NCBI GenBank assembly: GCA_947311845.1
Contig: CAMZMU010000062.1
Span: forward strand, 50,620,716 to 50,684,715
DNA: 64,000 bases
Direction of reading: 5' to 3'
From: Poa pratensis
Taxonomy: Eukaryota; Streptophyta; Magnoliopsida; Poales; Poaceae
Shown piece after piece: positions 10,774 to 22,379 of the stretch (position 1 is its first letter; each line of letters starts with the position of its first letter). The position numbers and the translations under genes were made by a program. The notes under the pieces are model-generated. The model searched no databases and was not told where the DNA came from. It saw only the letters and a list, made by a program, of their open reading frames with translations.

Positions 10774-11710
10774 ATAGATGGAACTTGGTTCCCGTTTAAC
10801 CAATGGTTAGGTTAACCTAACCTAAAAAACAGCCCAATGGGCTTTGTGGTTTACCCAAAAAATATTAGGTTATTTAGGTTCGATCCATTTCCACCAATGG
10901 TTATGCCGTCACCGCACCTGGACATGTCTCCCGAACGCCGCCTCCTCCTACCGGAGCCGGCAGCGGGCGGAGGTGGAGCCGGTAGACGGTGGGATGCAGG
11001 CGGCGAGCGGAGGTGGAGCGAGCGGCGGCCGACAGCGGCAGACTATGGAGCTGGCGTGCTCGAGAGAGGCGGCCGGCGGGCTGGCGTGACTCGTGAGGTC
11101 GGGAGTAGCAGCAGGCGTGTTGGCGCACGGTCTGAAGCGGCGGCCGGTGGGCTGACAGAGAGAACTGCGACCGGCGGCCTAGCAGAAAGAGCAGCGGCCG
11201 GTGGCTGGTTCTTGCGAGGCGGCTGGTTCGTGAGTCGTGACCCAGTCTGTTTGCTCGTGCAACACATGATGTGTGGGGTGATACGAATTTTCTGTAATTT
11301 TTTTTCAGGTAGTAATATGAAAGTTACTCCTAACTCCAACGATTCTAAATCATCTTTGATCGCAATTTATGCATGGCCCCCGTTGTGGTTCCACAGTCCA
11401 CACTACTGGGACCTGGCTGTCAAATTTTCTCATCTTCAGCTCAATTCTGTTCAAGGCATTGAGGGTAAATTTTGTGGATTGCTCTGTTGTTCAGTTTACG
11501 AGTTTTTTTGTACTTAGCATTCGAGGCGCCAAGGTTTCCGAGAGTTTATTGTTGTTGCATAATTTAACAAGTGGTTCAAACCTTAATAACCATCGGTTAA
11601 CCATTTCTAACCATATTAACCTAATGGTTAACCTATTAGTCCCTTTACACAAAAATGGTTAAATAGGTTAGAAACCAAAAGATAAATGGTTAACCAAATC
11701 CCATCCTGAT
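10774..11710. mobile_element. hAT-like non-autonomous element, 8-bp TSD
   Basis: An 8-bp direct repeat CCATATTT flanks both sides (10766-10773, 11711-11718). The ends are imperfect inverted repeats (ATAGATGGAACTTGGTT against ATCAGGATGGGATTTGGTT). Both subterminal zones carry many AACCATTGGTTAACC-type motifs, as expected for transposase-binding repeats. The GC-rich middle (10.9-11.2 kb) has no recognisable domain. Confidence 0.55.
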
Positions 11711-11718
11711 CCATATTT

Positions 11719-12983
11719 TATACGCTGCTAACAGATGGCCAAGCATACGACTTGTTGTAGACTATGTATGTACTCCCTCCGTCCAAAAATAAGTGTCTCA
11801 ATAGGGGGTACTATTCTTTTCCGGTGACGTGGAGGCAGATTGCAGGCGGCATGCATCTGAACCATGCCCATGCCTTTAACGGTTGGGTAGGGTTATGTTC
11901 TTTGATTCAATCGTATCTATAAGCACAACGTTTGTGTTTCACTACGGACTAAACAACAGTTGCCATAAACCAGGTTTAGCAGCGTCAAAGATCTAAATTG
12001 TTCAGCGTCATTCACGTCTGGTGGGATCAGCTCATGTTATATGTAAACACACATGTACTCGCAATGACTTTAGAGTCTGCATAATGACCTTGTTTTTGAA
12101 GGATTTTTTTCTGTATGTTACCGGTGCAAGCTTGAATTGAGTGCCACTTTCGTCTAGATCTTCCTTCGCCGTGCCTATAACATGTGAGGCCCATCTGCCG
12201 GAGGCCGTGTCCGGGACTTGTCTGGCGCCCCCGAGCAGGCCCCAAAAATTGGGGTGGCCTATGGGGTGTGAGACACATTTTTTACAGGCCCTAAGCAAGG
12301 GGGTGCCACTATGAGCGTTTGTTTGGTCCGAACCCCCATCAGGTCTTGGGGGGAGGGGGAGACTAGCTTGGTGCTATGACTGCAACTATATGACTATGCA
12401 TTCGATCCCACAAAATAAAGCCATGTGTGAATTTTGTAGTTGAACCCTCCAAGAAAATTGGAACTAGAAGAAACACATGGGGATTATGTTCTTAGATTCA
12501 TCATCGGAAGAGACTGGAAGTGTGGAAGTACATTATATTCTGAAGCTTCTTTCCACTCTTCATACTACATAAGATGGAATGCTTTGTCCATCCACTATAA
12601 ACAATCACCGAGGCGGAGCAGCACACCATGCCTTACATTGTGTTTACTTTGTATGATGTCTTTATTTGCCGATGTCTCCGATTCTCAAGCTGATCCCTTT
12701 GTGTTGTTCTTGCGTTTTTTTCTATATGGTGTAGAATTGTCATGAATGTAGTGCGGATCGAAGTGATTATTCTTTTAGATTGGAGAGAACACTCAATATA
12801 TAAAGGTGAGTGTACATAAATTATGAGCCAGGGCTATGACTGCTGGAGCATTTATCTCGATATGATTTTATGGTAATCACTCTATTCGGGTTTATCAGGC
12901 ATCTAGTGAAATTGAATATTTCCTCTCACCCTTCTCACTATAGTTCCCACCAGCAAAAGTCGTGGGAAAAAGGGAAATTCGCA
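11719..12983. other. Non-coding gap with a Stowaway stub and a repeated block
   Basis: A Stowaway terminus fragment (CTCCCTCCGTCC) sits at 11773-11803 with no partner end. A block at about 12026-12160 recurs in diverged form at 14206-14310, and its end (GTTACCGGTGCAAGCT...) recurs at 15063-15108. No gene is supported in the rest. Confidence 0.5.
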
Positions 12984-13266
12984 TTGGCACCCGGGAGCAT
13001 ATGCTCCCGGTATTTTTTAAAAAAATTCAAAATTTGAAAACTTATCAAAACAATCTGAAAAAAAAACACGGTGGTGAAAAAAAACGTACTGTCGGAAATT
13101 TGTCATTTTTGTACAGGGCGCGTACGATGTCATTTCGGCGCGAAAAAAAACACGGTGGTGCGTACCATGGTCAGGTACGTGCATGATTTTTGCAGATTTT
13201 TTTGATAAGTTTTCAAATTTTGAATTTTTTTAAAAATACCGGGAGCATATGCTCCCGGGAGCCAAA
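12984..13266. mobile_element. Fold-back MITE ending in perfect 16-bp palindromes
   Basis: Long inverted arms of about 75 bp. Each contains the perfect palindrome GGGAGCATATGCTCCC, followed inward by CGGTATTTTT and an AT-rich stretch. The outer ends read TTGGC(A/T)CCCGG. The whole ~282 bp can form a hairpin. Superfamily and TSD are not certain. Confidence 0.7.
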
Positions 13267-14496
13267 ACGGCGCTCTCAAAAAGCAAAAACAAAACAAAAA
13301 CTGGGAAAAAGGTCAATTATAGAGCAATAATTGAACGATTTAACGGCCAGTAAACTTAGGTGTTGCCTTTGACAAGTTGGTGTCCGGCCACTTACTTTGT
13401 CCACAAATAAGTGTACATTTAGCCTTTATATGAAGTCAAAAAATTCTAAATTTAGCAAACTTAAAAAAATTATAGCAATACTCATGACATTTATTAGTAC
13501 ATTATAAAACTACATCCTAGTATGCATCTAGTAATATTAATTTGATGTTATAAATATTGCTATTTTCTATGCATTTGATCAAACTTAATTTTTTTTACTT
13601 AAGAGTTTTCATCTTTTACCCCATAGTTGTGCATGATTTTACACCTATATAAATTTTGAACATGATTTTACCCATTTTGCTTTTTCCATGTTTTGTTAGA
13701 ATGGACCGATGGCTTAGATCTACGTCGTGTCTCAAAATACGTGAAGATCGGAGGTCGCGTCGATGATAATATCTAACGTTTTCTTCACCATTTGTTAAAT
13801 TCATCGTCGTTGTCTTAATATTTGTGTGACTCAATCATCACCTCTCACCATGTCCAATAAAAATTCATCAGAAAAAGAGGGTTCAAAATTTCTAAAATGG
13901 GTAACCTAGATGATTTTTCACCACAAAAGCATAATTAGAGGGTAAAAAAAATTACTCTAAAAATAGGAGAATACGTCACTGAACAAGCGAGGGTACTTGC
14001 AACCAGATACGCCACCACTTGCTCCCACACCGCACAATGGATATAGAAGACCTGCCGAATTGATACATCAGGTTGTTCTAGAAGAAAATTATATGGTTGA
14101 GCAGTCACACTTTTTGGATAATGTTTTTGGCACCTCATATACACTAAATTAATCTGAAATAATTATCTTAAGTCAATGGATTGTCGCATCCGGCAAAACC
14201 TATGCTCATCAGCTCGTGTCATATCTCATATGTAAACGCAGGCACTGGCTTTACCGTCTGCAGAATGACCTTGGTTTTGTAGGATTGTTTTTCGTATGTA
14301 AGTATGTTACCAATGCCTTTTAGTTGGATATGAGGTGTGACCTGTTAGTTTGGGTCTAGATTTCCTTGTTTCAGACACAGACGATGTTTCATGAGTTAGA
14401 GTGTGCGGTTAACCATGCATTGTATGGTTTTTGGGTTTCGGTTTCCCTAATTAATTGAATTAATTCTATTCTATGACTAGTCACAATGGGGAGTAA
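13267..14496. other. AT-rich non-coding gap
   Basis: About 13390-13600 resembles the inside of a Stowaway-like MITE (CCACAAATAAGTGTACAT) without clear ends. About 14206-14310 is a diverged copy of the 12.0-12.16 kb block. No gene is supported. Confidence 0.4.
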
Positions 14497-15028
14497 GACT
14501 AGTCACAATGAGGAGTAACTTAGACTAGTAACATGCATATGTTACTACTCTAAGTTACTATCTCCATAGTGGGGAGTAACATGTGTGTAGTGTCATATTT
14601 AATAGGTTATACACTCATCTTGCCTTGAAATGTGTGATGTTATGGTAACATAGCTAGTTACCACAACCATCTCTCTCCTTATTAATTACCCGTCACATCA
14701 GATTTTTTGCCTATTTGGCAATGATGTTACTCCTATGTTCACTCATCTTGCCTTGAAATGTGTGATGTTATGGTAACATAGCTAGTTAGCACTATGGTCA
14801 TCATTGCCAAATAGGCAAAAAATCTGACGTGGCGGGTAATTAATGAGGAGAGAGATGGTTGTGCTAACTAGCTATGTTACCATAACATCACACATTTCAA
14901 GGCAAGATGAGTTTATAACCTATTAAATATGACATTAAACACATGTTACTCCCCACTATGAAGGTAGTAACTTAGACTAGTAACATGCATATGTTACTAC
15001 TCTAAGTTACTCCTCATTGTGACTAGTC
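14497..15028. mobile_element. Fold-back Tourist-like MITE (532 bp), TSD TAA
   Basis: Two inverted arms of about 265 bp start GACTAGTCACAATGAGGAG from both ends. TAA flanks at 14494-14496 and 15029-15031. The arms stay highly similar to the centre (near 14760), so the element is almost a complete palindrome. A partial copy of the terminus (14475-14493) lies just outside the left end. Confidence 0.8.
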
Positions 15029-15208
15029 TAATGCAATGCGGGAACTCGTTTCATTAAAAAAAATGTTACCGGTGCAAGCTCGAACTGCGTGCAACTTTCG
15101 TCTAGATATGCATAGAGCTCCAATCTCTTAAAAATAATGGAAATAATCAACCAAATCGTTTGGCCAACCACCAGTCCACCAGTCAATTACAAAGACTTCC
15201 TCGTACAG

Positions 15209-15216
15209 TATATGAA
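15209..15216 (+). promoter_or_regulatory. TATA-like box of the 15304 carboxylesterase
   Basis: TATATGAA lies 88 bp upstream of the ATG at 15304, a normal distance for a short plant 5' UTR. The fold-back MITE ends only about 180 bp further upstream. Confidence 0.45.
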
Positions 15217-15303
15217 AGCGCCTACGGCCAATCGCTGGGCTACTTCAGTCCACACACCACACTGACACACTCCAGGATTTCGCCCGGGAGCTAGCAGAGC
15301 GAA

Positions 15304-16370
15304 ATGGAGGCCAAGACGACGAGCCAAGAGACGGCCGCCGACGACAACCCGAGGCCCGCGCCGCCGGTGCTGCCGTGGTCGGCGCGGCTCCAGATCTTCG
15401 CGCTCTCCACCGCTACCGACCTCGCGCAGCGCCGCGACGGCACCGTGAACCGCTTCCTCTTTTCCCTCGGCGACCGGCACACACCCGCGAGGCCGCGCCC
15501 GGACGCGCTCGGCGTCCGCTCCGCCGACGTCACCGTCGACGCCTCACGGAACCTGTGGGCGCGCGTCTTCTCCCCGGCGCCGGCTGATCAAGCCTCGTCG
15601 GCCCCGCTCCCTGTCCTCGTCTACTTCCACGGCGGCGGCTTCGCGTTCCTCTCCGCGGCGTCCGTGCCGCTGGACGGCATGTGCCGCCGCCTCTGCCACC
15701 AGCTGGGCGCAGTGGTCGTCTCCGTCAACTACCGCTTAGCGCCCCAGCACCGCTACCCGGCCGCCTACGACGACTGCGTGGACGTGCTCAGCTTCCTCGG
15801 CGCCACAGGCCTCCCCGTGGACATCTCCGCGCCACCGATCGACCTCTCCCGCTGCTTTCTCGGCGGTGACAGCGCCGGCGGCAACATCGTCCACCAAGTG
15901 GCCCAGCGGTGGACGTCATCCTCCTCCGCCGCCGCCAGCAACCGCGTCCGCCTCGCCGGCATCGTCCTGCTGCAGCCGTACTTCGGCGGCGAGGAGCGCA
16001 CCGAAGCCGAGCTGCGGCTGGAGGGCGTGGCGCCGATCGTGAACATGCGCCGCTCCGACTGGTCGTGGCGGGCGTTCCTGCCAGAGGGCGCCGACCGGAA
16101 CCACCCGGCGGCGCACGTAACTGGCGAGGCCGGCCTGGAGCCGGAGCTGGCGGAGGCGTTCCCGCCGGCAATGGTGGTCGTCGGCGGGCTCGACCCGCTG
16201 CAGGACTGGCAGCGCCGGTACGCCGCCATGCTTCTGCTGAAGGGGAAGGCGGCGCTCCTGGTGGAGTTCCCCGACGCGATCACGCGATACACGCCTTCTA
16301 CGCCTTCCCCGAGCTCCCCGACGCCCGTAAGCTAATGGAGGTGATCAAGGCCTTCGTGTCCGTTCATTGA
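15304..16370 (+). pseudogene. CXE18-like: Plant carboxylesterase (CXE, alpha/beta hydrolase), C-terminal frameshift
   Basis: Intronless plant CXE hydrolase of the CXE18 type, expected to hydrolyse small esters in the cytosol. From ATG 15304 the frame gives H-G-G-G-F (residues 109-113, oxyanion hole), G-D-S-A-G-G with the nucleophile Ser190, and G-G-L-D with the acid Asp297. An extra 8 bp (acgcgata, 16282-16289) then shifts the frame after D-A-I. It looks like an imperfect copy of the neighbouring gcgatcac. The catalytic-His segment H-A-F-Y-A-F-P-E-L-P and the normal end (stop 16368-16370) sit in the next frame. The predicted 343-aa product instead ends in a Ser/Thr/Pro tail without the His. 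It is paralogous to the intact gene at 27151. A sequencing error cannot be excluded from one read. Confidence 0.85.
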
Positions 16371-17017
16371 TTTGTTGCCCCGCCCGCGGCGCTAGCTGAT
16401 TGAGACGAGCTCGAACTCGTCTACTTATTACTCCTTGTACGCCATAAATGATCTGCGTGTGCTATGCTTGCGCCGTGTTGTGGGAAGAAGATGATCTGAA
16501 TGAACTTATACGATCTGAACTTACTGATTTGCTTTCGATCGATCTGATAAACTGAGTTTTAATTCGACTGGAAGTGATTTCAACGTTGAGACGAAGTGCC
16601 GTGTGAATTGCATTCGTGCGAGCTGCGGGTAGCCGCCACAGTGAATATTTCGAGCTTTGCCTGAAAAAAGGAAAGGGACATCTCGTCGGTGAACTACGTC
16701 TGATCTTGTTCTCTAGGCTTTAATTTCTCTAGACAATCATATCCTGGGGAATCCACTAGTGCAGCGGTATTGATCGGGCGCCGAGAGTGACCATGCCTCA
16801 TTGCACCCTCTCGAGTCTGAAGTCTGAACAGGAGAAATCAGAGAACCCGGAGTACACACGCAACCCTGCCCGAACTACTACGGCTATTTTTGGAACCATC
16901 TCCATTGTTGGAACACGCGGAAGCTTTGCGTGTCGATGTCTGGACGGAGAGCTCGAAAACCAGAGTAGGCGGTTTGAGCGATGAGGTGAGATCAAAGCAG
17001 GCTGCAAATGCTACTAT
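16371..17017. other. 3' flank of the carboxylesterase
   Basis: AT-rich downstream sequence with an ATAAAT near 16443 that might serve as a polyadenylation signal. No other feature is supported before the RNase H-like fragment. Confidence 0.3.
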
Positions 17018-17685
17018 GACCATGGAGGCCTACGCAATTAGAGATGCTGCAGTTCTTGCAATGGAGAGAGGCTGCCAGCAGGTCATGATTGAGAGTGATG
17101 CTCAAACGGGCAAATAGCTCTTATGCGACGTCTTTCCACCGAATTGGCTGCACAGCGACATCGTTCGCAAGAATTTCTCTGCTGCGACATCTCTGTGAGC
17201 ACAAATAGGCCAGACACGACATGACCCTTAAGCGCAATCTGTTAGGATTATGGGGAGCCGGGTGGGACCCACAACTTATCCACGTCAGCATGGGACCCAC
17301 ACAGCAGCGACGAACGTTATATCCTCCTCTCCTGCGCCCGCATCCTCCCTCTTCTTCTTCTCCGGCGACGAAGCACGGCAACGCCGGCGAGCTCCGATTC
17401 AGTCAAACATAAAAGAAGATAATTGGAAGCTCGGATTCAGGCAACACACAGATCGATTCAGGCAAACATAGTAGATAACATTATGCGCTATTACACACGG
17501 AGTAGTTCGAACGGCGGGCTCATCGGATCAAAAGCCACACATAGTAGTTCGATAGCATTATACGCTAATTACATAGGATAAGGTCGGAGTAGTTCGTCAA
17601 CCGCTGCTCCTACCCCTAAACTAGGATCCAAAATTGGGCTCACCGGAGCCCCAGGGGTGCGGCGGCGACGAGGCGGCGGCGCCGC

Positions 17686-18309
17686 TCAGTCGGAGTCGGA
17701 GTCGGCGGCGCCCCCCATGTCGAAGCGGGATGCTTCGATAGCTTGCCGAAAGCGGAATTCGTCGAGCTCCTCTTCCATCTCTCGGCGCGCGACGAGCTGC
17801 TGCTGCTGGTCCTTGCTGCGCTCTATCACCTCGGCGGTGATCTAGTCGAGGTCGCCGTCGTCGACGTAGTCTCCGGGCAGAAGGCCGGTGCGCCCGGCGC
17901 GCGTTGCCAGGTCCTGCTGCTCCTCCTCCTTCCTCTTTGGCGGCGTCAGCGGTGCTCGTGCGATGGAGGAGCTCCCCGCGCCGGAGGAGCTTCCACGCTC
18001 GTAGCGGCTGCCGGCCACCGCCGCCATCTCCATCTGGCGGTCGTACTCCTCCACCTCGTGGCGGAAGTAAGCAGGCGGCGGCATTAGGCCGTAGTTCGTG
18101 TACTTGCGCGCGCCGCGCTTCCGACCGCCGTCGGAAGCAACCCACGCCGCCCGTTGGGGGTCAGAGGCGGGCGCCGGCCGCTTCCGCTGCTTCCGCTCCT
18201 CGTCGGAGCGGTTTCCACCACCGGAATGGCCACCGCGAGAGCTGGAACCCCACGCCTCATCATCGTCGCACGGCGGGGCTGGATCTGCGGCGGCGGGGCT
18301 GGTTTGCAT
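17686..18309 (-). pseudogene. Unknown MULE-borne acidic protein gene, one in-frame stop
   Basis: 208 codons from ATG 18309 (M-Q-T-S-P-A-A-A-D-P) to TGA at 17686, with one TAG at 17842-17844. Codons on both sides of the TAG look coding. The N-terminus is Gly/Ser/Arg-rich with an R-K-Q-R-K-R basic patch. The middle has Y-T-N-Y-G-L-M-P-P-P-A-Y-F-R-H. A G-D-Y-V-D-D-G-D-L-D acidic patch follows, and then a Gln/Glu-rich stretch likely to be helical. I do not recognise the family. It shares orientation with the zinc-finger gene at the other end of the MULE. Confidence 0.5.
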
Positions 18310-18568
18310 GGTTTTGGTCGCCGGCGGCGAGTGTGGCGCGGATCTGGAGCGAGTGGGAATAGCTAGGGTATGACACATTTCAGTGGATAAGAAGGGGAAG
18401 GGAACGGGAGGCGGTCGGAAAAAAAAGGAGCTGGGCCGTGGCATGAGAAAGGAAACGGTAGGTGGGCTGTGGCCCAAAGTTAAGAGGCCCACAGTGAAAG
18501 AAATCAAAGAAAAAACATGAGTGGGCCGTGGCCTGATCGGACGGCAAGGCCTAAAGATAAGAGGCGCA

Positions 18569-20096
18569 TGATACGTGCATATTATATCATCATTTATACA
18601 ACTTATATTATCATATTAGAATGTTATTGGCATTGTTATATCATTATTTTTACATGTTTTAGATGATTTATGGGACTTTCATACAAAGTCCCTATTTTTT
18701 GTATTTAATTTCTGGGAGGCAGAAAACCTCCTTTTTCTTGTTTTTAATGTTTCAGGAGCTACAGGGACCCAAATAAGAAAAGAAAAATTACACAGCTGGT
18801 TTTTCATCGGGAGAACAGCAGTGGGAAGAAGATCGAAGGGAGGAGAGCCACGAGGCCCAAAAGAGGGGGGCCCACGCGGCCAGATTCTTTGGCCGCGTGG
18901 GGCCCATCATCCGGAGCCTCGGGCACTTCCTCGCTCGGGGCTTTTTAACACGCCTTCGTCTCGCCCGAAAAATTACGCCCTAATTTTCCCAAGTCCATCC
19001 GAGGCCGCGGCGACGGCGAAACTCCTGATTCCCTCCGAGGGGGGTCAGATCCTGCTGCTCCGGAGCTCCGGAGAAGGGGGAAATCATCGTCATCGTCATC
19101 ACCTCTCCTCCTTGGCGTGGGAGGAGGCCTCTACATCATCACCATCACCAAGACCAGCACCATCTCCATCATCATCTCCGTGATCCACTCCGTTCCACTC
19201 GTAGTTTGAGAGTTGCTATACCCTAGATACTTGTCTTGTGCTACTATTCATGTTTGTGATTGAGTACTTGTCATTATTTGGAGGTGAAGTTATATTTTCA
19301 GATTGTGTTGTACCACTTATGCCACTGAATATCATTATGTTTGCACGTTGTGAGTAGTTCCCGTATGTTCCTGAGGGCATAGGATGAATTGGCAATGATT
19401 TATATATGACATGTGTTGGTATTTTGTCTAGTGTTTATCTTTTTATGTGATTCTATGATGGTGTTGTGCGAACGTCGACTGCACAACACTTCACCTATAT
19501 GGGCTCATATGAGAACACCGTAGTGTAATGAATTGAGGGAGACTTGGGGGGACATGTAACCTGAGACCGAGTCATGAAGTTGCATTATGAGGGTATTAGT
19601 ATCGGGGACCTTAGAGTGTAATGCTATGGTGGGACTTTATGTCTTAATAATTCTTGTGCAGTCATTTACTTGGCCACATGATCCATTATAAGGGGTTTAG
19701 TTTATTTATTTAGCTATACCTAACAATGGCTCCATCCAAAGAAGATTAAAACTTGACAAGATATTCAACGTGTTGTTTAATAAATCTCTATGCCTAGCAA
19801 TATCCATGCCGCCCTCGGGAACGTTTTCCACATATAAGTTACACATCACTTGAGCTTGTCCTCTTGCCACATAAAGGATTGGGCTTTCTCTCTTTGAGAG
19901 CTTTTTACTTGCTATCATTTATCTTCAGCGTTTTTACTTTCTTGCAACTATACAACCAAAAATTTCAAAAACACTTGCATCTTTCATTGTTTTATTTATC
20001 ATTCTTGCTAACCAATACCTTCAGCTCCTCGTGGGTTCGACAACCTTTTCTAATCGAAAGGTACTACAATTGATCTCCTACACTTAGGAGTCATCA
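18569..20096. repeat. Solo LTR (1528 bp), TSD GCGCA
   Basis: Starts TGATACGTGC and ends GTCATCA, flanked by GCGCA at 18564-18568 and 20097-20101. No internal retroelement sequence or second LTR adjoins it, so it is a solo LTR from intra-element recombination. It contains a GC-rich perfect hairpin near 18869-18903 and is a diverged relative of the LTRs at 22380 and 54966. Confidence 0.85.
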
Positions 20097-20221
20097 GCGC
20101 ACCGTGAAATAAATCAGAGAAAAAAATGAGCTGGGTCGTGGCCTGATCGGACGGCAAGGCCCAAAGATAAAAGGTGCACCGTGAAATAAATCAAACAAAA
20201 AAATATGAGTGGGTTGATCAA

Positions 20222-21430
20222 ATTAGGGTTTAGCATAACTAATTCAAAAAAATCAAAAAATATGCCACTTGCGCACATAGTCTTGTAATACCATATAGTA
20301 ACTAGAAAAAAATATAAATATGGTTTACATACATTGTTTAAATCAATTGAGAGGCCTCGAACACTTTCAAATAAGCATAACTAATAAAAAAATCAAAACC
20401 ATATGAAACTTTCAAAAAACTCATAAAAGGTTCATTTTGGAGTGACTAAGAAGGATCCAAGGCTTAATTTTTCATTTTCATGTTTGAAACCTGTTTAAAT
20501 GTTGGTCAAACTTAGGTTTGACCGATTTCAAAATAAGCATAAAAAATTCAAAAAACTTCAAAAAAAAATGGAAAACCTGTGCACATGGTCTTAGTATGTC
20601 ATATACTAACAACTCAAGTTGATAAACAAGGTATAGATACATTCAAACGAAATATTCATGTATGTAGTGTGATATCTCAAATTTCAAACTATAAACTCTC
20701 AAGTGTGAAGAGAAGTGGTTTTGGGTATGGAACATGAAATTTTCAAAATACTCACAAAAGTTTTATTTTGGAGTGACTAAGAAGGATCCAGGCTTAGTTT
20801 TCATTTTCATGTTTGAAACTTGATAATCATAAAAAATTCAAAAAAATGGAAAACCTGTGCACATGGTCTTAGTATGTTATATACTAACAACTCAAGTTGA
20901 TAAACAAGGTATAGATACATTCAAACGAAATATTCATGTATGTAGTGTGATATCTAAAATCTCAAACTATGAACTCTTCAAGTGTGAAGAGAAGTGGTTT
21001 TGGGTATGGAACATGAAATTTTCAGAAAACTCACAAAAGTTTCATTTTGGAGTGACTAAGAAGAATCCAGGCTTAGTTTTTCATTTTCATTTTTGAAACT
21101 TGTTTAAATGTTGGTCAAACTTAGGTTTGACCGATTTCAAAATAAGCATAAAAATTTCAGAAAACATCAAAAAATGGAAAACCTGTGCACATGGTCTTAG
21201 TATGTCATATACTAACAACTCAAGTTGATAAACAAGGTATAGATACATTGAAACGAAATATTCATGTATGTAGTGTGATATCTCAAATATCAAACTATGA
21301 ACCCTCAAGTGTGAAGAGAAGTGGTTTTGGGTATGGAAATGAAACTTTCAAAAAACTCACAAAAGCTTCATTTTGGAGTGACTAAGAAGGATCCAGTCTT
21401 AGTTTTTCATTTTCATGTTTGAAACTTGAT
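20222..21430 (+). repeat. Tandem array of ~280-330 bp units inside the MULE
   Basis: About four degenerate units, marked by CTGTGCACATGGTCTTAGTATG-type sequence at about 20267, 20575, 20853 and 21181. Each also has CTTAGGTTTGACC or its relics and GTGACTAAGAAGGATCCA. Short ORFs there are repeats of one another, not genes. The same family occurs inverted at 52.4-55.0 kb. Confidence 0.85.
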
Positions 21431-21914
21431 TTATTTATGATTTTGCAATTAAACCATTATTACTAAAATAAAATAAATAATATGAAGATTAATTCAATAA
21501 ATAGTGAGACTTCACAATGACACTATATAGATAGAACACAATTCTAGGAAATTTATTTGGCTGATTTAGACCTAGTGGACAAAAAACTTGCTTAGAAATG
21601 GCGCTGTTTACCCTACCTTTGGAGCTCATTTGAAACACGTTTTTTAGAACTTAGCAAAAGGCCTCGGATTGATGACCTAGTTAGATCAAACAAGTGCATA
21701 ATAGTTTGAAATCATTGCAACATCCAAACTTAGCAGAAATACCTTGTAAAAGTTTGAATTTTGATTCAAATTTGAATTTTGGTTCAAAGTTGAATTCAGA
21801 CGAGACAAAAAATCAAAAGAAAATAAATAATATGAAGATTAATTCAAAAAAATTGTCCCAGAAGATACTGGACTAGAACGGGAATAATGTGCAACACCTA
21901 AATTGCGAGCATGG

Positions 21915-21966
21915 GGACTCGAACTTGGGTGGGCAAAGGGAGGCATCAACCCTTGCCACTAGGCTA
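21915..21966 (-). other. tRNA-like Pol III A box and B box pair (SINE-like head)
   Basis: The minus strand reads TAGCCTAGTGGC (A box consensus TRGCNNAGYNGG) at 21966-21955 and AGTTCGAGTCC (B box GTTCGANTCC) at 21925-21915. The start-to-start spacing is about 41 bp, near that of tRNA genes. The T-stem does not pair, so this is not a functional tRNA; it may be a tRNA-derived SINE relic. Confidence 0.45.
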
Positions 21967-22379
21967 TGCCTATGTGTGCGACAAATCTACCACCATTAGG
22001 AGGTAATAGTTACAACCCTCCATCTCACAACTGAAGAAGACGAAGAACAATAGGAACACTAGAGTGACAAGGTGAATTCGTTTGAATTCGTTTGAATTTG
22101 TTTGGTTGATTTAGACAAGGTGAAACAAATTGTTAAGAGTAACAACATCTTGGTAAGAATGACAAACATTTTGGTAAGAGTAACAAATATTTACATTTTG
22201 GTAAGTGTAAATAAAGAAGTAAATTTTCTTTGAGCTAAGACAATTAAAACATGTGCTAGCTCTTTGCATTTTACATAGTCCCATGAACAAAAATGGGACA
22301 TTGGTCTGCACTCTGTTAAATGACCGTTAACTGAAGAACAAACACTGTATTTGACTGTTAACTGAAGAACATACATTGT

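Noticed and set aside
21915..21966. A true tRNA gene
   Set aside because: The A and B boxes fit, but the T-stem and acceptor stem do not pair, so only a tRNA-like relic is claimed.
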